Source: Rathayibacter caricis DSM 15933
Lineage (GTDB): Bacteria; Actinomycetota; Actinomycetes; Actinomycetales; Microbacteriaceae
Length of the DNA stretch: 64,000 nt
Assembly: GCF_003044275.1 (NCBI RefSeq)
Contig: NZ_PZPL01000001.1
Coordinates: 744,001-808,000, forward strand
Direction of reading: 5' to 3'
Below, one piece after another: positions 19,532 through 28,957 of this stretch. The position numbers and the translations under genes were made by a program. The notes under the pieces were generated by a model. It was not told where the DNA came from. It was given only the letters and a program-made list of their open reading frames with translations, and did no database searches. Each line of letters begins with the position of its first letter. Positions within the stretch are counted from its first letter, which is position 1.

Positions 19532-21031
19532 TCAGGCTCCGATGCCCACTTCCTCCGGGGCCACGTCGGCACCCGGCGCGGAGGGCTCGAGCGCCTCGGC
19601 GACGCGCTGCGACAGCGAGCTGTCGACGTTCGCCCAGTACTGCAGCACCCGCTGGCGCAGCTCGGGACGCGTGACCTTCGACACGTGCCCGGCGATGTTC
19701 GCCACGAGTCGAGCCCGGGCGGCGTCGTCGAGGACCTCGCGGTAGAGCGTGCCCGCCTGGCCGAAGTCGTCGTCCTCCGGGTGCAGGGTCGCCGCGGCGC
19801 GCGTCAGCTCGCCGTCGCTCTCCCAGCCGGTCGACTCCGCCGCGCGAGCGGGGTCGGCGTGCGCGCCGCCCATCGTGTTGGGCGCGTAGACCGGGACCTC
19901 GGACTTCTGGAAGTCGAAGCGCATGGCGCCGTCCTTCGAGTACGAGTGCACGGGCGACTTCGGCGCGTTGACCGGGAGCTGCGCGTGGTTGGCGCCCACG
20001 CGGTAGCGGTGCGCGTCGGCGTAGCTGAAGATGCGCGCGAGGAGCATCTTGTCGGGGCTCGCGGCGATGCCCGGCACGAAGTTCGACGGAGCGAACGCGG
20101 CCTGCTCGATCTGCGCGAAGTAGTTCTCGGGGTTGCGGTCGAGGATCATCGTGCCGACCTCGATCAGCGGGTAGTCCGCGTGCGGCCAGACCTTGGTGAG
20201 ATCGAACGGGTTGAACCGGTACGACTTCGCGTCCTCGTAGGGCATGACCTGCACCGAGAGGGTCCAGGTCGGGTAGTCGCCGCGGTCGATCGCGGTGGAC
20301 AGGTCGCGGATGTGGAAGTCGGCGTCCTCTCCGGCGATCTGGTCGGCCTGCTCCTGGCTGAGGATCTCGACGCCCTGGTCGGTCTTGAAGTGGTACTTGA
20401 CCCAGAAGCGCTCGCCGGCCGCGTTGATCCACTGGTAGGTGTGCGATCCGAAGCCGTCCATGTGGCGCCACGAGCTCGGCAGACCGCGGTCGCCCATGAG
20501 CCAGGTGACCTGGTGGGCCGACTCCGGGGACAGGGTCCAGAAGTCCCACTGCATGTCGTGGTCGCGCAGGTGCGAGCCGGGGAGGCGCTTCTGCGAGCGG
20601 ATGAAGTCGGGGAACTTGATTCCGTCGCGCAGGAAGAACACCGGGGTGTTGTTGCCGACGAGGTCGTAGTTGCCCTCGCTCGTGTAGAACTTCAACGCGA
20701 AGCCGCGCGGGTCGCGCCAGGTGTCGGGCGAGCCCTGCTCGCCGGCGACGGTCGAGAAGCGCGCGAGCATCTCGGTCTCGACGCCGGGCTGGAAGAGCGC
20801 GGCGCGGGTGTAGGCGCTCACGTCGCCGGTGGTGACGAAGCGACCGAACGCTCCGCCGCCCTTGGCGTGGACGACTCGCTCCGGGATGCGCTCGCGGTTG
20901 AACTGCGCGAGCTTCTCGAGGAGGTAGTGGTCGTGGAGCGCGAGGGGGCCGTCGGCCCCGACGCTCAGCGAGTGCTGGTCGCTCGCGACCGGCGCTCCGG
21001 AGTTCGTCGTCGTGAATCGTTCCTCGGTCAT
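19532..21031 (-). CDS. katA: Monofunctional haem catalase
   Basis: 499 residues, the usual length of small-subunit catalases that convert hydrogen peroxide to water and oxygen. The distal His is at residue 55 ([13 protein letters not shown]), the catalytic Asn is in [11 protein letters not shown] (about 124-134), and the proximal haem Tyr is in [17 protein letters not shown] 21031 is preceded by AGGAGG in AGGAGGAACATG on the minus strand, which fixes the start; the long upstream extension is not real. The furA gene lies 56 bases upstream on the same strand, forming a furA-katA unit controlled by peroxide through FurA. Confidence 0.97.
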   Translation of the reverse strand: MTEERFTTTNSGAPVASDQHSLSVGADGPLALHDHYLLEKLAQFNRERIPERVVHAKGGGAFGRFVTTGDVSAYTRAALFQPGVETEMLARFSTVAGEQGSPDTWRDPRGFALKFYTSEGNYDLVGNNTPVFFLRDGIKFPDFIRSQKRLPGSHLRDHDMQWDFWTLSPESAHQVTWLMGDRGLPSSWRHMDGFGSHTYQWINAAGERFWVKYHFKTDQGVEILSQEQADQIAGEDADFHIRDLSTAIDRGDYPTWTLSVQVMPYEDAKSYRFNPFDLTKVWPHADYPLIEVGTMILDRNPENYFAQIEQAAFAPSNFVPGIAASPDKMLLARIFSYADAHRYRVGANHAQLPVNAPKSPVHSYSKDGAMRFDFQKSEVPVYAPNTMGGAHADPARAAESTGWESDGELTRAAATLHPEDDDFGQAGTLYREVLDDAARARLVANIAGHVSKVTRPELRQRVLQYWANVDSSLSQRVAEALEPSAPGADVAPEEVGIGA

Positions 21032-21087
21032 GTTCCTCCTGTCGGCGGCGCGCCCGTGCGGCGCACCACTGCGGTGATGGGGTCGGG

Positions 21088-21510
21088 TCAGTTCGCGGAC
21101 GCCCGGAGGCAGTCGGGGCAGGTGCCCCAGAACGTGACCTCGGCCGTGTCGACGGCGAAGCCGCTCGACGTGGACGGGTGCAGGCACGGGGCCGCTCCGA
21201 CGACGCAGTCGACGTCGGCCACGGCGCCGCACTGCCGGCAGACGACGTGGTGGTGGTTGTCGCCCACCCGCAGCTCGAAGCGGCGGGGGTGACCCTCCGG
21301 CTCGATGCGGCGGGTGAGGCCGGCGTCGGTGAACGCGGAGAGCACTCCGTAGACCGCTTGCGCGGAGGTGTCGGGGAGCTCGACGCGCACGCGCGCCAGG
21401 ACCTCGTCGACTCCGGAGTGCGGGTGCTCCTCGAGTGCGTGCAGGACGGCGCGCCGCGTGGCGGTGGCCTTGAGCCCGGAGGCTCGGAGGCGGTCGTCCT
21501 GTGTCGTCAT
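21088..21510 (-). CDS. furA: Fur family regulator (FurA/PerR-like)
   Basis: 140 residues. It has a winged-helix N-terminus ([39 protein letters not shown]), the Fur metal-site stretch [12 protein letters not shown], and a second CxxC in TFWGTCPDC. In actinobacteria a Fur paralogue directly upstream of a catalase senses peroxide and represses both genes. The gene order and 56-base spacing here match that arrangement. An inverted repeat at 21530-21552, 20 bases upstream of the start, is the probable autoregulatory box. Confidence 0.93.
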   Translation of the reverse strand: MTTQDDRLRASGLKATATRRAVLHALEEHPHSGVDEVLARVRVELPDTSAQAVYGVLSAFTDAGLTRRIEPEGHPRRFELRVGDNHHHVVCRQCGAVADVDCVVGAAPCLHPSTSSGFAVDTAEVTFWGTCPDCLRASAN

Positions 21511-21529
21511 GCCGGTGACGCTACCGCAG

Positions 21530-21552
21530 TTGTGTTGAGTGAGTCAAAACAA
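21530..21552. promoter_or_regulatory. Putative FurA box
   Basis: TTGTGTTGA (21530-21538) and TCAAAACAA (21544-21552) are inverted arms matching at eight of nine positions around five bases. The AT-rich composition and the position just upstream of furA fit the FurA operators described before actinobacterial furA-kat operons. Confidence 0.65.
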
Positions 21553-21575
21553 CGCGGCGAGTCGGAGGGGGCGCC

Positions 21576-21800
21576 TGTGCGATCTGCAGGGGATGCGGCG
21601 GGCATGCGACTCCGGCTTGCGACGGGAAGGGCATTCCCGGCCGGATCGCCTGCAGACCGCACAAGTGCCTGCAGATCGTGCAGACACCTGCAGATCGTGC
21701 GGGTACCTGCGGATCGGGCGGGTGCCTGCAGATCGTGCGGGTAACGGCAGATCGCGCGGGTGCCTGCAGATCGTGCGGGTACCAGCGGAGTGGGCGGGTG
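21576..21800. repeat. Dispersed element with an eight-unit 19-bp tandem tail
   Basis: An element of about 88 bp (21576-21663) has inward-facing ends GCGATCTGCAGG and CCTGCAGACCGC. Overlapping its right end, eight contiguous 19-bp units run from 21649 to 21800, best represented by CCTGCAGATCGTGCGGGTA. The same element and the same 19-bp unit occur at 56.2-56.6 kb. It sits between furA and the protease gene. The remaining stretch to 21868 shows nothing else. Confidence 0.85.
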
Positions 21801-21868
21801 GCGGTCGAGAGGGCGGCCGACTGCGGGCGGCGACGGAGCCGCGGGCAGGGGCGTCACTCCGCGTGAGA

Positions 21869-23170
21869 TCAGGCGACGGGGCCCTCGGTGAGGGTGACGG
21901 GGGCGGAGTGGGCGATTCCGGAGGCGTCGGTCCAGGAGAGGGTGACGGACTCGCCGGGCTCGCGGTCGGCGAGCGCCGCCGAGAGCGCGTCGGCAGAGGC
22001 GACCGGAGCGCCGTCGACGGCCGTGACCACGTCGCCGGCGGCGAGGCCGACCGTCGCGGCCGGGGTGCCATCGATCACTCCGCCGACGACGGCACCCGCA
22101 GCACCCGCGCCCCCTGCGCCGGACGCGTACGGGCTCGCGCCCGAGGAGAGCGAGACGCCCAGGAACGCCGGGTAGCCGATCTCGATGGTGGCGGTGTCGG
22201 CGCCCGCCTCGATCTGCGTGACGATGTCGAGTGCGGTCGCGATCGGGATCGCGAAGCCCGTGATGTCGGCGGATCCGCTCGACGCCGCGGTGTCGATCCC
22301 GACCACCGCGCCGGAGGCGTCGACCAGGGGTCCGCCCGAGTCGCCCGAGACGATGTCGGCGTCGACCTGGATGAGACCCCGCAGCGTCTCTCCGGCGACA
22401 CCCGTCTCGGACTGCGTGGTGATGCTCTGCTCGAGCGCGGTGACGGTGCCGGCCGCGGCGACCAGGTCGCCGGTGCCCTCGGCGTTGCCCACGGCGGTCA
22501 CGGAGTCGCCGACCGCGACGCCGTCGGTGTCGAGCGTCGCGGGGGTGAGGCCGGAGGCGTCCTCGAGCTGGAGCACGGCGATGTCGTTCGTCGCGTCGGT
22601 GCCGACGACGCGGGCCGTGTAGGTCTCGCCGGTCGACTCGACGGTGACGGCGATGCCCGTCGCGCCCTCGACCACGTGGTTGTTGGTCAGGATCATGCCG
22701 TCGGAGGTGAGGATCACGCCGGTGCCGGCGGAGCGCGCCCCCTGGTAGGTCAGGTCGGAGACGATCGTGACGACTCCGGTGGTCTGCGCGGTCGAGGCGG
22801 GGACGACGTCGGTGGGCGTGCTCGTGCTCGACGAGGAGCCGGACCCGCCGCTGTAACCGGAGCCGCTGCCGTACCCGGACCCGCTGCCGTACGGGGAGAT
22901 CGCGAAGCCGCCGCCGAAGGACCCGTGCGAGCCGCCGGGGTAGACGATCGTCGCGGTGTTCGAGGAGGACGACGACGCGGCCTCGGTGGTGCCCGCGTAC
23001 GAGACTCCGCCCGCCGCGACGCCGATCAGCACGGCGAGCCCGGCGCCACCCGCGATCAGCGCGCGGCGTCGACGGCGGCGGTCGTCGGTGCGGAGCGCGA
23101 GACGCTCCTCGGGCGCGGCGGCGGGGTCGGGCAGTCGCTCCGATCCGTCCGATTCGTGCGTCTCGTTCAT
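21869..23170 (-). CDS. S1C (HtrA/DegP-like) serine protease with PDZ domain
   Basis: 433 residues. A charged cytoplasmic head ends RRRRRR, followed by one membrane anchor (about 36-59), then a Ser/Gly-rich linker (about 63-115). The chymotrypsin-like protease carries the complete triad: His in LTNNHVVEG, Asp in TNDIAVLQL, Ser in SGDSGGPLV. A PDZ domain occupies about residues 340-425 (GVIDGTPAATVGLAAGDVV). Such anchored proteases act outside the membrane in protein quality control and envelope stress. It is divergent from the dioxygenase gene with a 152-base gap. Confidence 0.94.
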   Translation of the reverse strand: MNETHESDGSERLPDPAAAPEERLALRTDDRRRRRRALIAGGAGLAVLIGVAAGGVSYAGTTEAASSSSSNTATIVYPGGSHGSFGGGFAISPYGSGSGYGSGSGYSGGSGSSSSTSTPTDVVPASTAQTTGVVTIVSDLTYQGARSAGTGVILTSDGMILTNNHVVEGATGIAVTVESTGETYTARVVGTDATNDIAVLQLEDASGLTPATLDTDGVAVGDSVTAVGNAEGTGDLVAAAGTVTALEQSITTQSETGVAGETLRGLIQVDADIVSGDSGGPLVDASGAVVGIDTAASSGSADITGFAIPIATALDIVTQIEAGADTATIEIGYPAFLGVSLSSGASPYASGAGGAGAAGAVVGGVIDGTPAATVGLAAGDVVTAVDGAPVASADALSAALADREPGESVTLSWTDASGIAHSAPVTLTEGPVA

Positions 23171-23292
23171 GGTTCGTCCTCCAGCCGGGTCGCGGTCGTC
23201 GCGACAGGACTTCAGTGAACGACCGCGCCTTCGCGGCGCGCTGGGCGAATCCGATGAGGACTCTATGAAGGTCGGCGAGTGGCCGAGGAAAT

Positions 23293-23324
23293 AGTTGTGG
23301 CTACAACTGAGTTGGGTCTAGCGT
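23293..23324 (+). promoter_or_regulatory. Promoter and operator of the VOC dioxygenase gene
   Basis: AGTTGT (23293-23298) and ACAACT (23303-23308) are inverted arms around GGCT. TTGTGG (23295-23300) could serve as -35 and TAGCGT (23319-23324) as -10 with an 18-base spacer. The -10 ends seven bases before ATG 23332, predicting a leaderless mRNA. The TTGT..ACAA palindrome is of the type bound by MarR/DUF24 quinone-sensing repressors before catE-like genes. Confidence 0.55.
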
Positions 23325-23331
23325 GAACACG

Positions 23332-24207
23332 ATGAACGCCACTGCCCCCGACCTGCTCGCGCCCGACACGACGATGGGCGCGGTCACCCTGCGCGTCGCC
23401 GACCTCGACGGGATGGTCGCGTACTACCGCGACGCCGTCACCCTCGACGTCCTCTCGCAGGACGGCTCCGTCGCCGTGCTGGGCCGCGGAGGCGTCGCCG
23501 CCGTGATCCTGCAGCACGCCCCGGAGCTGCGCCACGCCGGCCCCCGCGCGGCCGGGCTCTTCCACACGGCGATCCTGTGCGAGTCGGAGGCGGCGCTCGC
23601 CGCGGCCGTCTACAGTGTCGCGACCCGGCACCCGGGCTCCTTCACCGGCAGCTCCGACCACCTGGTCAGCAAGGCCTTCTACTTCGACGACCCCGAGCAC
23701 AACGGCGTCGAGCTCTACTGGGACCGCGACCGCACCCAGTGGTCGTGGACGCACGGGCGGATCGAGATGGGCACCCTGTTCCTCGACCCGAACACGTTCC
23801 TCCAGGAGCACCTCACCGAGGAGTCGATCGCGCAGCCCCGCCTCGGCGGCGCCTCCGTCGGGCACGTGCACCTCAGCGTCGGCGACGTGGCGACGGCGAA
23901 GGAGTTCTACGTCGACCGGCTCGGCTTCGAGACCACGATCGCGTACGGCGGCCAGGCGCTCTTCGTCTCGGCAGGCGGCTACCACCACCACATGGCCATG
24001 AACACCTGGAACTCGCTCGGCGCCGGACGGCGGCAGCTCGCCCTCGGACTCGGGCAGGTCGAGATCGTCGTGCCCGGCGCCGACGACCTCGGCGCCCTCG
24101 AGGAGCGGCTGCGCCACGCGTCGATCGCGACGCAGGACGACGGACGGACGCTCGGGTTCGAGGACCCCTGGGCGAACGCGATCCGGGTGACGGCCGCGGG
24201 TCGCTGA
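23332..24207 (+). CDS. VOC family extradiol-type dioxygenase (CatE-like)
   Basis: About 291 residues with two vicinal-oxygen-chelate modules (about 10-125 and 160-285). Candidate metal ligands are His in AGLFHTAI or ASVGHVHLSV, and the Glu-type position in GVELYWDRD. Relatives are annotated as catechol-2,3-dioxygenase CatE or glyoxalase-like proteins that remove catechols and quinones. The start is set at ATG 23332 because a -10 element lies seven bases upstream; GTG 23323 in frame is the alternative. The putative operator suggests induction by an aromatic or quinone signal. Confidence 0.85.
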   Translation: MNATAPDLLAPDTTMGAVTLRVADLDGMVAYYRDAVTLDVLSQDGSVAVLGRGGVAAVILQHAPELRHAGPRAAGLFHTAILCESEAALAAAVYSVATRHPGSFTGSSDHLVSKAFYFDDPEHNGVELYWDRDRTQWSWTHGRIEMGTLFLDPNTFLQEHLTEESIAQPRLGGASVGHVHLSVGDVATAKEFYVDRLGFETTIAYGGQALFVSAGGYHHHMAMNTWNSLGAGRRQLALGLGQVEIVVPGADDLGALEERLRHASIATQDDGRTLGFEDPWANAIRVTAAGR

Positions 24208-24289
24208 GCGCACCTCCTCCGGGATTCCGCGGGCGGTACCATGGGCGCGCGGACTCCCGCACACTCCCCCGACACTCCGGAGAGACACG

Positions 24290-24538
24290 ATGCCCACGAT
24301 CGTCGTTGAGGTCATGCCCAAGGCAGAGCTGCTCGACCCCCAGGGGAAGGCCGTCGCCGGCGCCCTCTCGCGCCTCGGCCACTCCGCCGTGAGCGGCGTC
24401 CGCGTCGGCAAGCGCTTCGAGATCACGGTCGACGAGGTCACCGACGAGGTGCGCGCCTCGATCGCCCGCATCGCCGACGAGATGCTCTCGAACTCGGTCA
24501 TCGAGGACGTCGTCGGCATCCACTACCCGGAGGTCTGA
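24290..24538 (+). CDS. purS: Phosphoribosylformylglycinamidine synthase subunit PurS
   Basis: 82 residues ([30 protein letters not shown], ending IEDV followed by the tail). PurS bridges PurL and PurQ and channels ammonia in the fourth step of purine synthesis. TACCAT at 24238-24243 is a plausible -10, and GGAGAG precedes the ATG. Five bases separate it from purQ, so the two are one operon. Confidence 0.95.
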   Translation: MPTIVVEVMPKAELLDPQGKAVAGALSRLGHSAVSGVRVGKRFEITVDEVTDEVRASIARIADEMLSNSVIEDVVGIHYPEV

Positions 24539-24543
24539 CCGAC

Positions 24544-25242
24544 ATGCGGATCGGCGTCATCACCTTCCCCGGCTCGCTCGACGACCGCGACGCGCAGCGC
24601 GCGATCCGGTTCGCCGACGCCGAGCCCGTCGCGCTCTGGCACGGCGACCACGACCTGCAGGGCGTCGACGCGATCGTGCTGCCCGGCGGCTTCTCCTACG
24701 GCGACTACCTGCGCTGCGGAGCGATCGCCTCGCACTCGCCGATCATGCGCGAGGTCATCGCCGCGGCGAACGCCGGCATGCCGGTCCTGGGCATCTGCAA
24801 CGGCTTCCAGATGCTGACCGAGGCGCACCTGCTGCCCGGCGGCCTCATCCGCAACGACGCCGGATCCTTCGTCTGCCGCGACCAGCGCCTGATGGTCGCG
24901 AGCACCGCCACCGCCTGGACCAACGGCTTCGAGCCGGGCCAGGAGATCACGATCCCGCTGAAGAACGGCGAGGGCGGCTACATCGCGTCGGCCGACACGC
25001 TGCTGCGGCTCGAGGCGGAGGGGCGCGTCGTCGTCCGCTACCTCGGCGAGAACCCCAACGGCTCGATGAACAACATCGCCGGCATCAGCAACGCCCGCGG
25101 CAACGTGGTGGGGCTCATGCCGCACCCGGAGCACGCGGTGGAGCCCGGCTTCGGCCCGGACACCCGCGCCGCGATGCGCTCGGGCGTGGACGGGCTGACG
25201 TTCTTCACGTCGGCGGTGCGCGCGCTGGTCGCTGCGGCGTAG
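24544..25242 (+). CDS. purQ: Phosphoribosylformylglycinamidine synthase, glutaminase subunit PurQ
   Basis: 232 residues of class I glutamine amidotransferase. The nucleophile Cys is in [11 protein letters not shown], the oxyanion motif is LPGGFSYGD, and the catalytic His and Glu are in [11 protein letters not shown]. It hydrolyses glutamine to feed ammonia to PurL. It follows purS by five bases. purL, usually nearby, is 14 kb downstream at 39455. Confidence 0.97.
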   Translation: MRIGVITFPGSLDDRDAQRAIRFADAEPVALWHGDHDLQGVDAIVLPGGFSYGDYLRCGAIASHSPIMREVIAAANAGMPVLGICNGFQMLTEAHLLPGGLIRNDAGSFVCRDQRLMVASTATAWTNGFEPGQEITIPLKNGEGGYIASADTLLRLEAEGRVVVRYLGENPNGSMNNIAGISNARGNVVGLMPHPEHAVEPGFGPDTRAAMRSGVDGLTFFTSAVRALVAAA

Positions 25243-25253
25243 CGCTCGACCGT

Positions 25254-25290
25254 CGGAACGGCCGGGACCCTTCGGGGTTCCGGCCGTTCG
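25254..25290 (+). terminator. purSQ terminator hairpin
   Basis: GGAACGGCCGGGACCC (25255-25270) pairs with GGGGTTCCGGCCGTTC (25274-25289) with one bulge, 12 bases after the purQ stop. TCGTTCCCC follows, a weak T-containing tail. Confidence 0.75.
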
Positions 25291-25324
25291 TCGTTCCCCG
25301 GGGCTGCGCTGCCGGTGGACGGGG

Positions 25325-25595
25325 ATCTCGAGACGCCCGCTGCGCGGGCTACTCGATCAGCAAGGGAGGCGCAACCCGATCGCCGCTGGTCGAGTAGCCC
25401 CGGAGGGGCGAATCGAGACCCGGCCTCGCAGGACACGGGGATCTCGATACGCCCGCTGCGCGGGCTACTCGATCAGCAGGAGGACGGGTCGGGACGCTCT
25501 GCCCGCTGGTCGAGTAGCCCCGGAGGGGCGTATCGAGACCCGACGTCGCCGGGACGGGCGTCTCGAGACGTCCGCGGAGCGGGCTGCTCGATCAG
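25325..25595. repeat. Cluster of five REP-like palindromic units in alternating orientation
   Basis: Units of about 37 bp at 25325-25361(+), 25385-25421(-), 25441-25477(+), 25505-25541(-) and 25560-25595(+). Each has ends TCTCGATACGCCC and GGGCTACTCGATCAGC with an internal GC hairpin. The regular alternation resembles the BIME mosaics made of REP sequences. Related sequences are frequent between genes in Microbacteriaceae. The cluster fills the gap between purQ and the GH65 gene; no gene lies there. Confidence 0.88.
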
Positions 25596-25603
25596 GGGAG
25601 GCG

Positions 25604-28108
25604 CTACGGGCCGGTGAGGACCTCGGGCTCGGGGGTCATCGAGATCGTGGGGATGGAGGCGGTGATGACGGTGCCGTCGGAGCGGCGGGTGCCCTCGATG
25701 TCGGACGTGGTCGGCGCGCCGATGAGGCGCGGGCCCTGGTGGCCGAGGCCCACGCGGACGGGGTTGCCGGCCTCGACGTGCACGCGCTCGTCGCGCACGG
25801 TGATCGCCGCGGCGTCGCCCGTCTCGACCGTCAGCAGCACCGCGTCCTGGGTGACCTCGACGCGCACTCGCGTGCCGTGCAGCGTGATGCGGAAGGTCAG
25901 CCGCTCCCAGTCGCCGGGCAGGCGCGGGTCGAGCGTGATCCGTCCGCCGTGGTCGCGCATGCCGCCGAAGCCGTAGACGAGGGCGCTCCAGACGCCGCCG
26001 GTCGAGGCGACGTGGATGCCGTCGGCGGTGTTGCGGTGCAGATCGGCGAGGTCGACGAAGAGCGCCGAGAGGAAGTAGTGCTTCGAGAGCTCGTGGTAGC
26101 CGACCTCGGCCGCGATGATCGACTGCACGACCGCCGAGAGGGTCGAGTCGCCGGTCGTCAGCGCGTCGTAGTACTCGAAGTCGGCGCGCTTCTGCTCGGC
26201 GGTGAACTCGTTGCCCTGCAGGAGGAGCGCCAGCACGACGTCGGCCTGCTTGAGCACCTGGAAGCGGTAGATGACCAGCGGGTGGAAGTGCAGCAGCAGC
26301 GGGCGCTTGCTCGCGGGGGTGTTCTCGAGGTCCCACAGCTCCTTCTCGAGGAACGCGGCGTCCTGCGGGTGGATGCCGGCGCGCTGGTCGAAGGGGATGT
26401 GCATCTTGTCGGCCGCGCGGGCCCACTCGAGGACCTCGTCCTCGTCGAGCGTGAGGCGGACGGCCATCCGCTCGTACGCGGCGGGCTCGACCGCCTTCAG
26501 CAGCTCGACGGCGCGCGCGGCGGCGCGGAGGTTCGAGCGCGCCATGACGTTCGTGTACAGGTTGTCGTTGACGACGGTCGTGTACTCGTCCGGGCCCGTC
26601 ACTCCGTGGATGTGGAAGTGGTCGTCGCCGTTGCTGCGCCAGAAGCCCAGGTCGGCCCACATGCGCGCGGTCTCGACGAGGATGTCGATCGCTCCGCGCG
26701 CGAGGAAGTCGTCATCGCCCGTCGCCGCCACGTACTGCATCAGCGCATACGAGATGTCGGCGTCGATGTGGTACTGCGCGGTGCCGGCGGCGTAGTAGGC
26801 CGACGACTCCTGGCCGTTGATGGTGCGCCAGGGGAAGAGCGCTCCGCGCTGGTTGAGCTCGGCCGCGCGGGCGCGCGCCGCCTCGAGCATGTTCTGGCGG
26901 AAGCGCAGCGCGTTCCGGGCGACGAGCGGCGCGGTGTAGCTGAGGAACGGGAGGACGTAGACCTCGGTGTCCCAGAAGTAGTGGCCGCCGTATCCCGACC
27001 CCGACACGCCCTTGGCCGCGACTCCGCCGCCGTCGGTGCGCGCGGTCGACTGGGCGAGCTGGAAGAGGTTCCAGCGGGTGGCCTGCTGGATCGCGGGCTG
27101 ACCGTCGATCTGCACGTCGGAGCGGGCCCAGAAGTCGTCGAGCCACTCGCGCTGCTTGACGAACTGCTCCTCGACCGGCGTCTCGCGGGCGCGGTCGAGG
27201 GTGCGGTCGCAGCGGTCGGCGAGCTCGCGCACCGGCACGCCGCGGGAGGTGTGGTACGTCAGCGTCTTGACCAGGCGGATCGGGTTGCCCGCCTTCGCCT
27301 TGACGCGGTAGACGTGCTTGGCGAGGTCGTCGTCGATCTGGGAGGTCTGGTCCCACTCGTTCTCGGTCTCGAGGACGTGCTCGGCGCCGCACGCGATCGT
27401 CATCTGCGAGTTCGTGGTGCGGTAGCCGAGCAGGTAGCGCGTTCCGTTGACCCGCTTCAGACGCGGCTGGAGCACGCGGTCCTCGAAGGACTCGGCCTTG
27501 CGCGGGTCGAAGCCCGCCGCCTCGCTGCCCGAGGGCGCGTGGTACTCGTCCACTCCGTCCTGGCGGTTGAGGATCTGGCTCGAGATGAGCACCGACGCGT
27601 CGCCGTCGAGGAGCTCCACCTCGTAGTCGAGGATCGCCAGGTGGCGGTCGGTGAAGGACACCAGACGGCGCGAGCGGATGAGCACGCGCTTGCCCGACGG
27701 GGTGCGCCACTCGAGCTCGCGGTGCAGCACGCCGTTCGCGAAGTCGAGGCGGCGCGAGTACGAGAGGATGTCGGCCTCGCTGAGCACGAACGGCTCGTCG
27801 TCGACGTACAGGCGGACGATCTTGGCGTCCGGCACGTTCACGATGGTCTGGCCGACGCGGGCGAAGCCGAACGCCTCCTCCGCGTGGCGGATGGGCCAGG
27901 TCTCGTGGAAGCCGTTGATGAAGGAGCCGTAGGCGTAGCCGTCGCGACCCTCCTCGACGTTGCCGCGGAGGCCGAGGTAGCCGTTGCCGGTCGCGAAGAG
28001 CGTCTCGGTGCGCCCCTGCAGCTCGCTCGCGAACTCGGTCTCGAGCAGGGCCCACTCGTCGACCGGGAAGCGGTTGCGGTCGAGCGGGTCGGAGGTGATG
28101 GGGTTCAT
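25604..28108 (-). CDS. Glycoside hydrolase family 65 phosphorylase
   Basis: 834 residues, full family length. An N-terminal beta-sandwich (about 1-270) is followed by the (alpha/alpha)6 catalytic barrel and a C-terminal cap. Family signatures are GNGYLGLRGN, GYGGHYFWDTEVY (about 372-384) and HGVTGPDEY, with the general acid Glu at residue 508. GH65 enzymes phosphorolyse maltose, trehalose, kojibiose or similar to beta-glucose 1-phosphate plus sugar; the exact disaccharide is not readable. The start overlaps the stop of the beta-phosphoglucomutase-like gene by four bases (ATGA). That gene would convert the beta-glucose 1-phosphate product. Confidence 0.94.
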   Translation of the reverse strand: MNPITSDPLDRNRFPVDEWALLETEFASELQGRTETLFATGNGYLGLRGNVEEGRDGYAYGSFINGFHETWPIRHAEEAFGFARVGQTIVNVPDAKIVRLYVDDEPFVLSEADILSYSRRLDFANGVLHRELEWRTPSGKRVLIRSRRLVSFTDRHLAILDYEVELLDGDASVLISSQILNRQDGVDEYHAPSGSEAAGFDPRKAESFEDRVLQPRLKRVNGTRYLLGYRTTNSQMTIACGAEHVLETENEWDQTSQIDDDLAKHVYRVKAKAGNPIRLVKTLTYHTSRGVPVRELADRCDRTLDRARETPVEEQFVKQREWLDDFWARSDVQIDGQPAIQQATRWNLFQLAQSTARTDGGGVAAKGVSGSGYGGHYFWDTEVYVLPFLSYTAPLVARNALRFRQNMLEAARARAAELNQRGALFPWRTINGQESSAYYAAGTAQYHIDADISYALMQYVAATGDDDFLARGAIDILVETARMWADLGFWRSNGDDHFHIHGVTGPDEYTTVVNDNLYTNVMARSNLRAAARAVELLKAVEPAAYERMAVRLTLDEDEVLEWARAADKMHIPFDQRAGIHPQDAAFLEKELWDLENTPASKRPLLLHFHPLVIYRFQVLKQADVVLALLLQGNEFTAEQKRADFEYYDALTTGDSTLSAVVQSIIAAEVGYHELSKHYFLSALFVDLADLHRNTADGIHVASTGGVWSALVYGFGGMRDHGGRITLDPRLPGDWERLTFRITLHGTRVRVEVTQDAVLLTVETGDAAAITVRDERVHVEAGNPVRVGLGHQGPRLIGAPTTSDIEGTRRSDGTVITASIPTISMTPEPEVLTGP

Positions 28109-28881
28109 GCGGCGTCCTCGGGGGTGGAGACGGGGAGGAAGGGGAGGAGCTCGGCCAGGTCGTCCACGACGAGGTCGGCGCCGTGCTCGAGCAGGGTCTC
28201 GGCGCCGACTCCGCGGTCGACCCCGATGACGAGTCCGAAGGCGCCCGCGCGGCCGGCGGCCACTCCGGAGTGAGCGTCCTCGACGACGGCGCACTCGGCG
28301 GCGGTGAGTCCGAGCATCTCGGCGGCGTAGAGGTAGGTGTCGGGAGCGGGCTTGCCCGCGATGGAGCGCTCGGCGGCGAGCAGGCCGTCGACGACCACCT
28401 CGAAGCGGTCGCGCAGGCCGGCGGCGACGAGCACGGGCACGCCGTTGCGGGAGGAGGTCACGACGGCGACCTCGACCCCCGCGGCGATCGCGGCGTCGAG
28501 GAACGCGAGCGAGCCGGGGTAGGGGGCGACCCCCTCCGCCTCGAGCACGGCGTTGAACGCCGCGTTCTTGCGGTTGCCCAGCCCGCAGACCGTCTCGAGC
28601 GCGGGGTCGTCGGACGGCTCGCCCTCGGGCAGCACGATGCCGCGGGAGGCGAGGAGCGCCCGGACGCCGTCGTAGCGCGGGCGCCCGTCGACGTAGCGGA
28701 AGTAGTCGGCGTCGGAGTAGCCCTCGGCGATCCCCTTCGACTCGAGGTACGACGTGAAGAGCCGCGACCATGCGTGCATGTGCACGTCGGCGGTCGGCGT
28801 CAGGACGCCGTCGAGATCGAACAGGAGCGCTCGGAGCCCGCGGAGAGCGGAGGCGTCGGGGCGCGCGGAGGGAACAGACAC
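28105..28881 (-). CDS. HAD family beta-phosphoglucomutase-like protein
   Basis: 258 residues. HAD motif I is LLFDLDGVLTPT (about 19-30) with the cap-domain general acid/base region of beta-PGM enzymes, motif II is VVTSSRN, and motif III/IV is IAGKPAPDTY with VVEDAHSGVAAGRAGAFG. The enzyme interconverts beta-glucose 1-phosphate and glucose 6-phosphate. Its fusion-like coupling to the GH65 gene (ATGA overlap) makes a complete route from disaccharide to glycolysis. The first gene of the operon; a LacI-type operator lies about 105 bases upstream. Confidence 0.92.
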   Translation of the reverse strand: MSVPSARPDASALRGLRALLFDLDGVLTPTADVHMHAWSRLFTSYLESKGIAEGYSDADYFRYVDGRPRYDGVRALLASRGIVLPEGEPSDDPALETVCGLGNRKNAAFNAVLEAEGVAPYPGSLAFLDAAIAAGVEVAVVTSSRNGVPVLVAAGLRDRFEVVVDGLLAAERSIAGKPAPDTYLYAAEMLGLTAAECAVVEDAHSGVAAGRAGAFGLVIGVDRGVGAETLLEHGADLVVDDLAELLPFLPVSTPEDAA

Positions 28882-28957
28882 GGCGGGGGAACCTCTGGTC
28901 GGGGGCAGGATGCGGCGGTGTCCGCCGGCGACGGCCGCCCGCCACGGACTGTGAAGA

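Noticed and set aside
21649..21800. CRISPR array
   Set aside because: The 19-bp repeats are contiguous with no unique spacers, and no cas genes are present.
28108..28945. N-terminal extension of the GH65 protein into the HAD gene
   Set aside because: The extension is Arg/Ala-rich and out of frame with the HAD protein, while ATG 28108 gives the normal GH65 N-terminus in an ATGA overlap.
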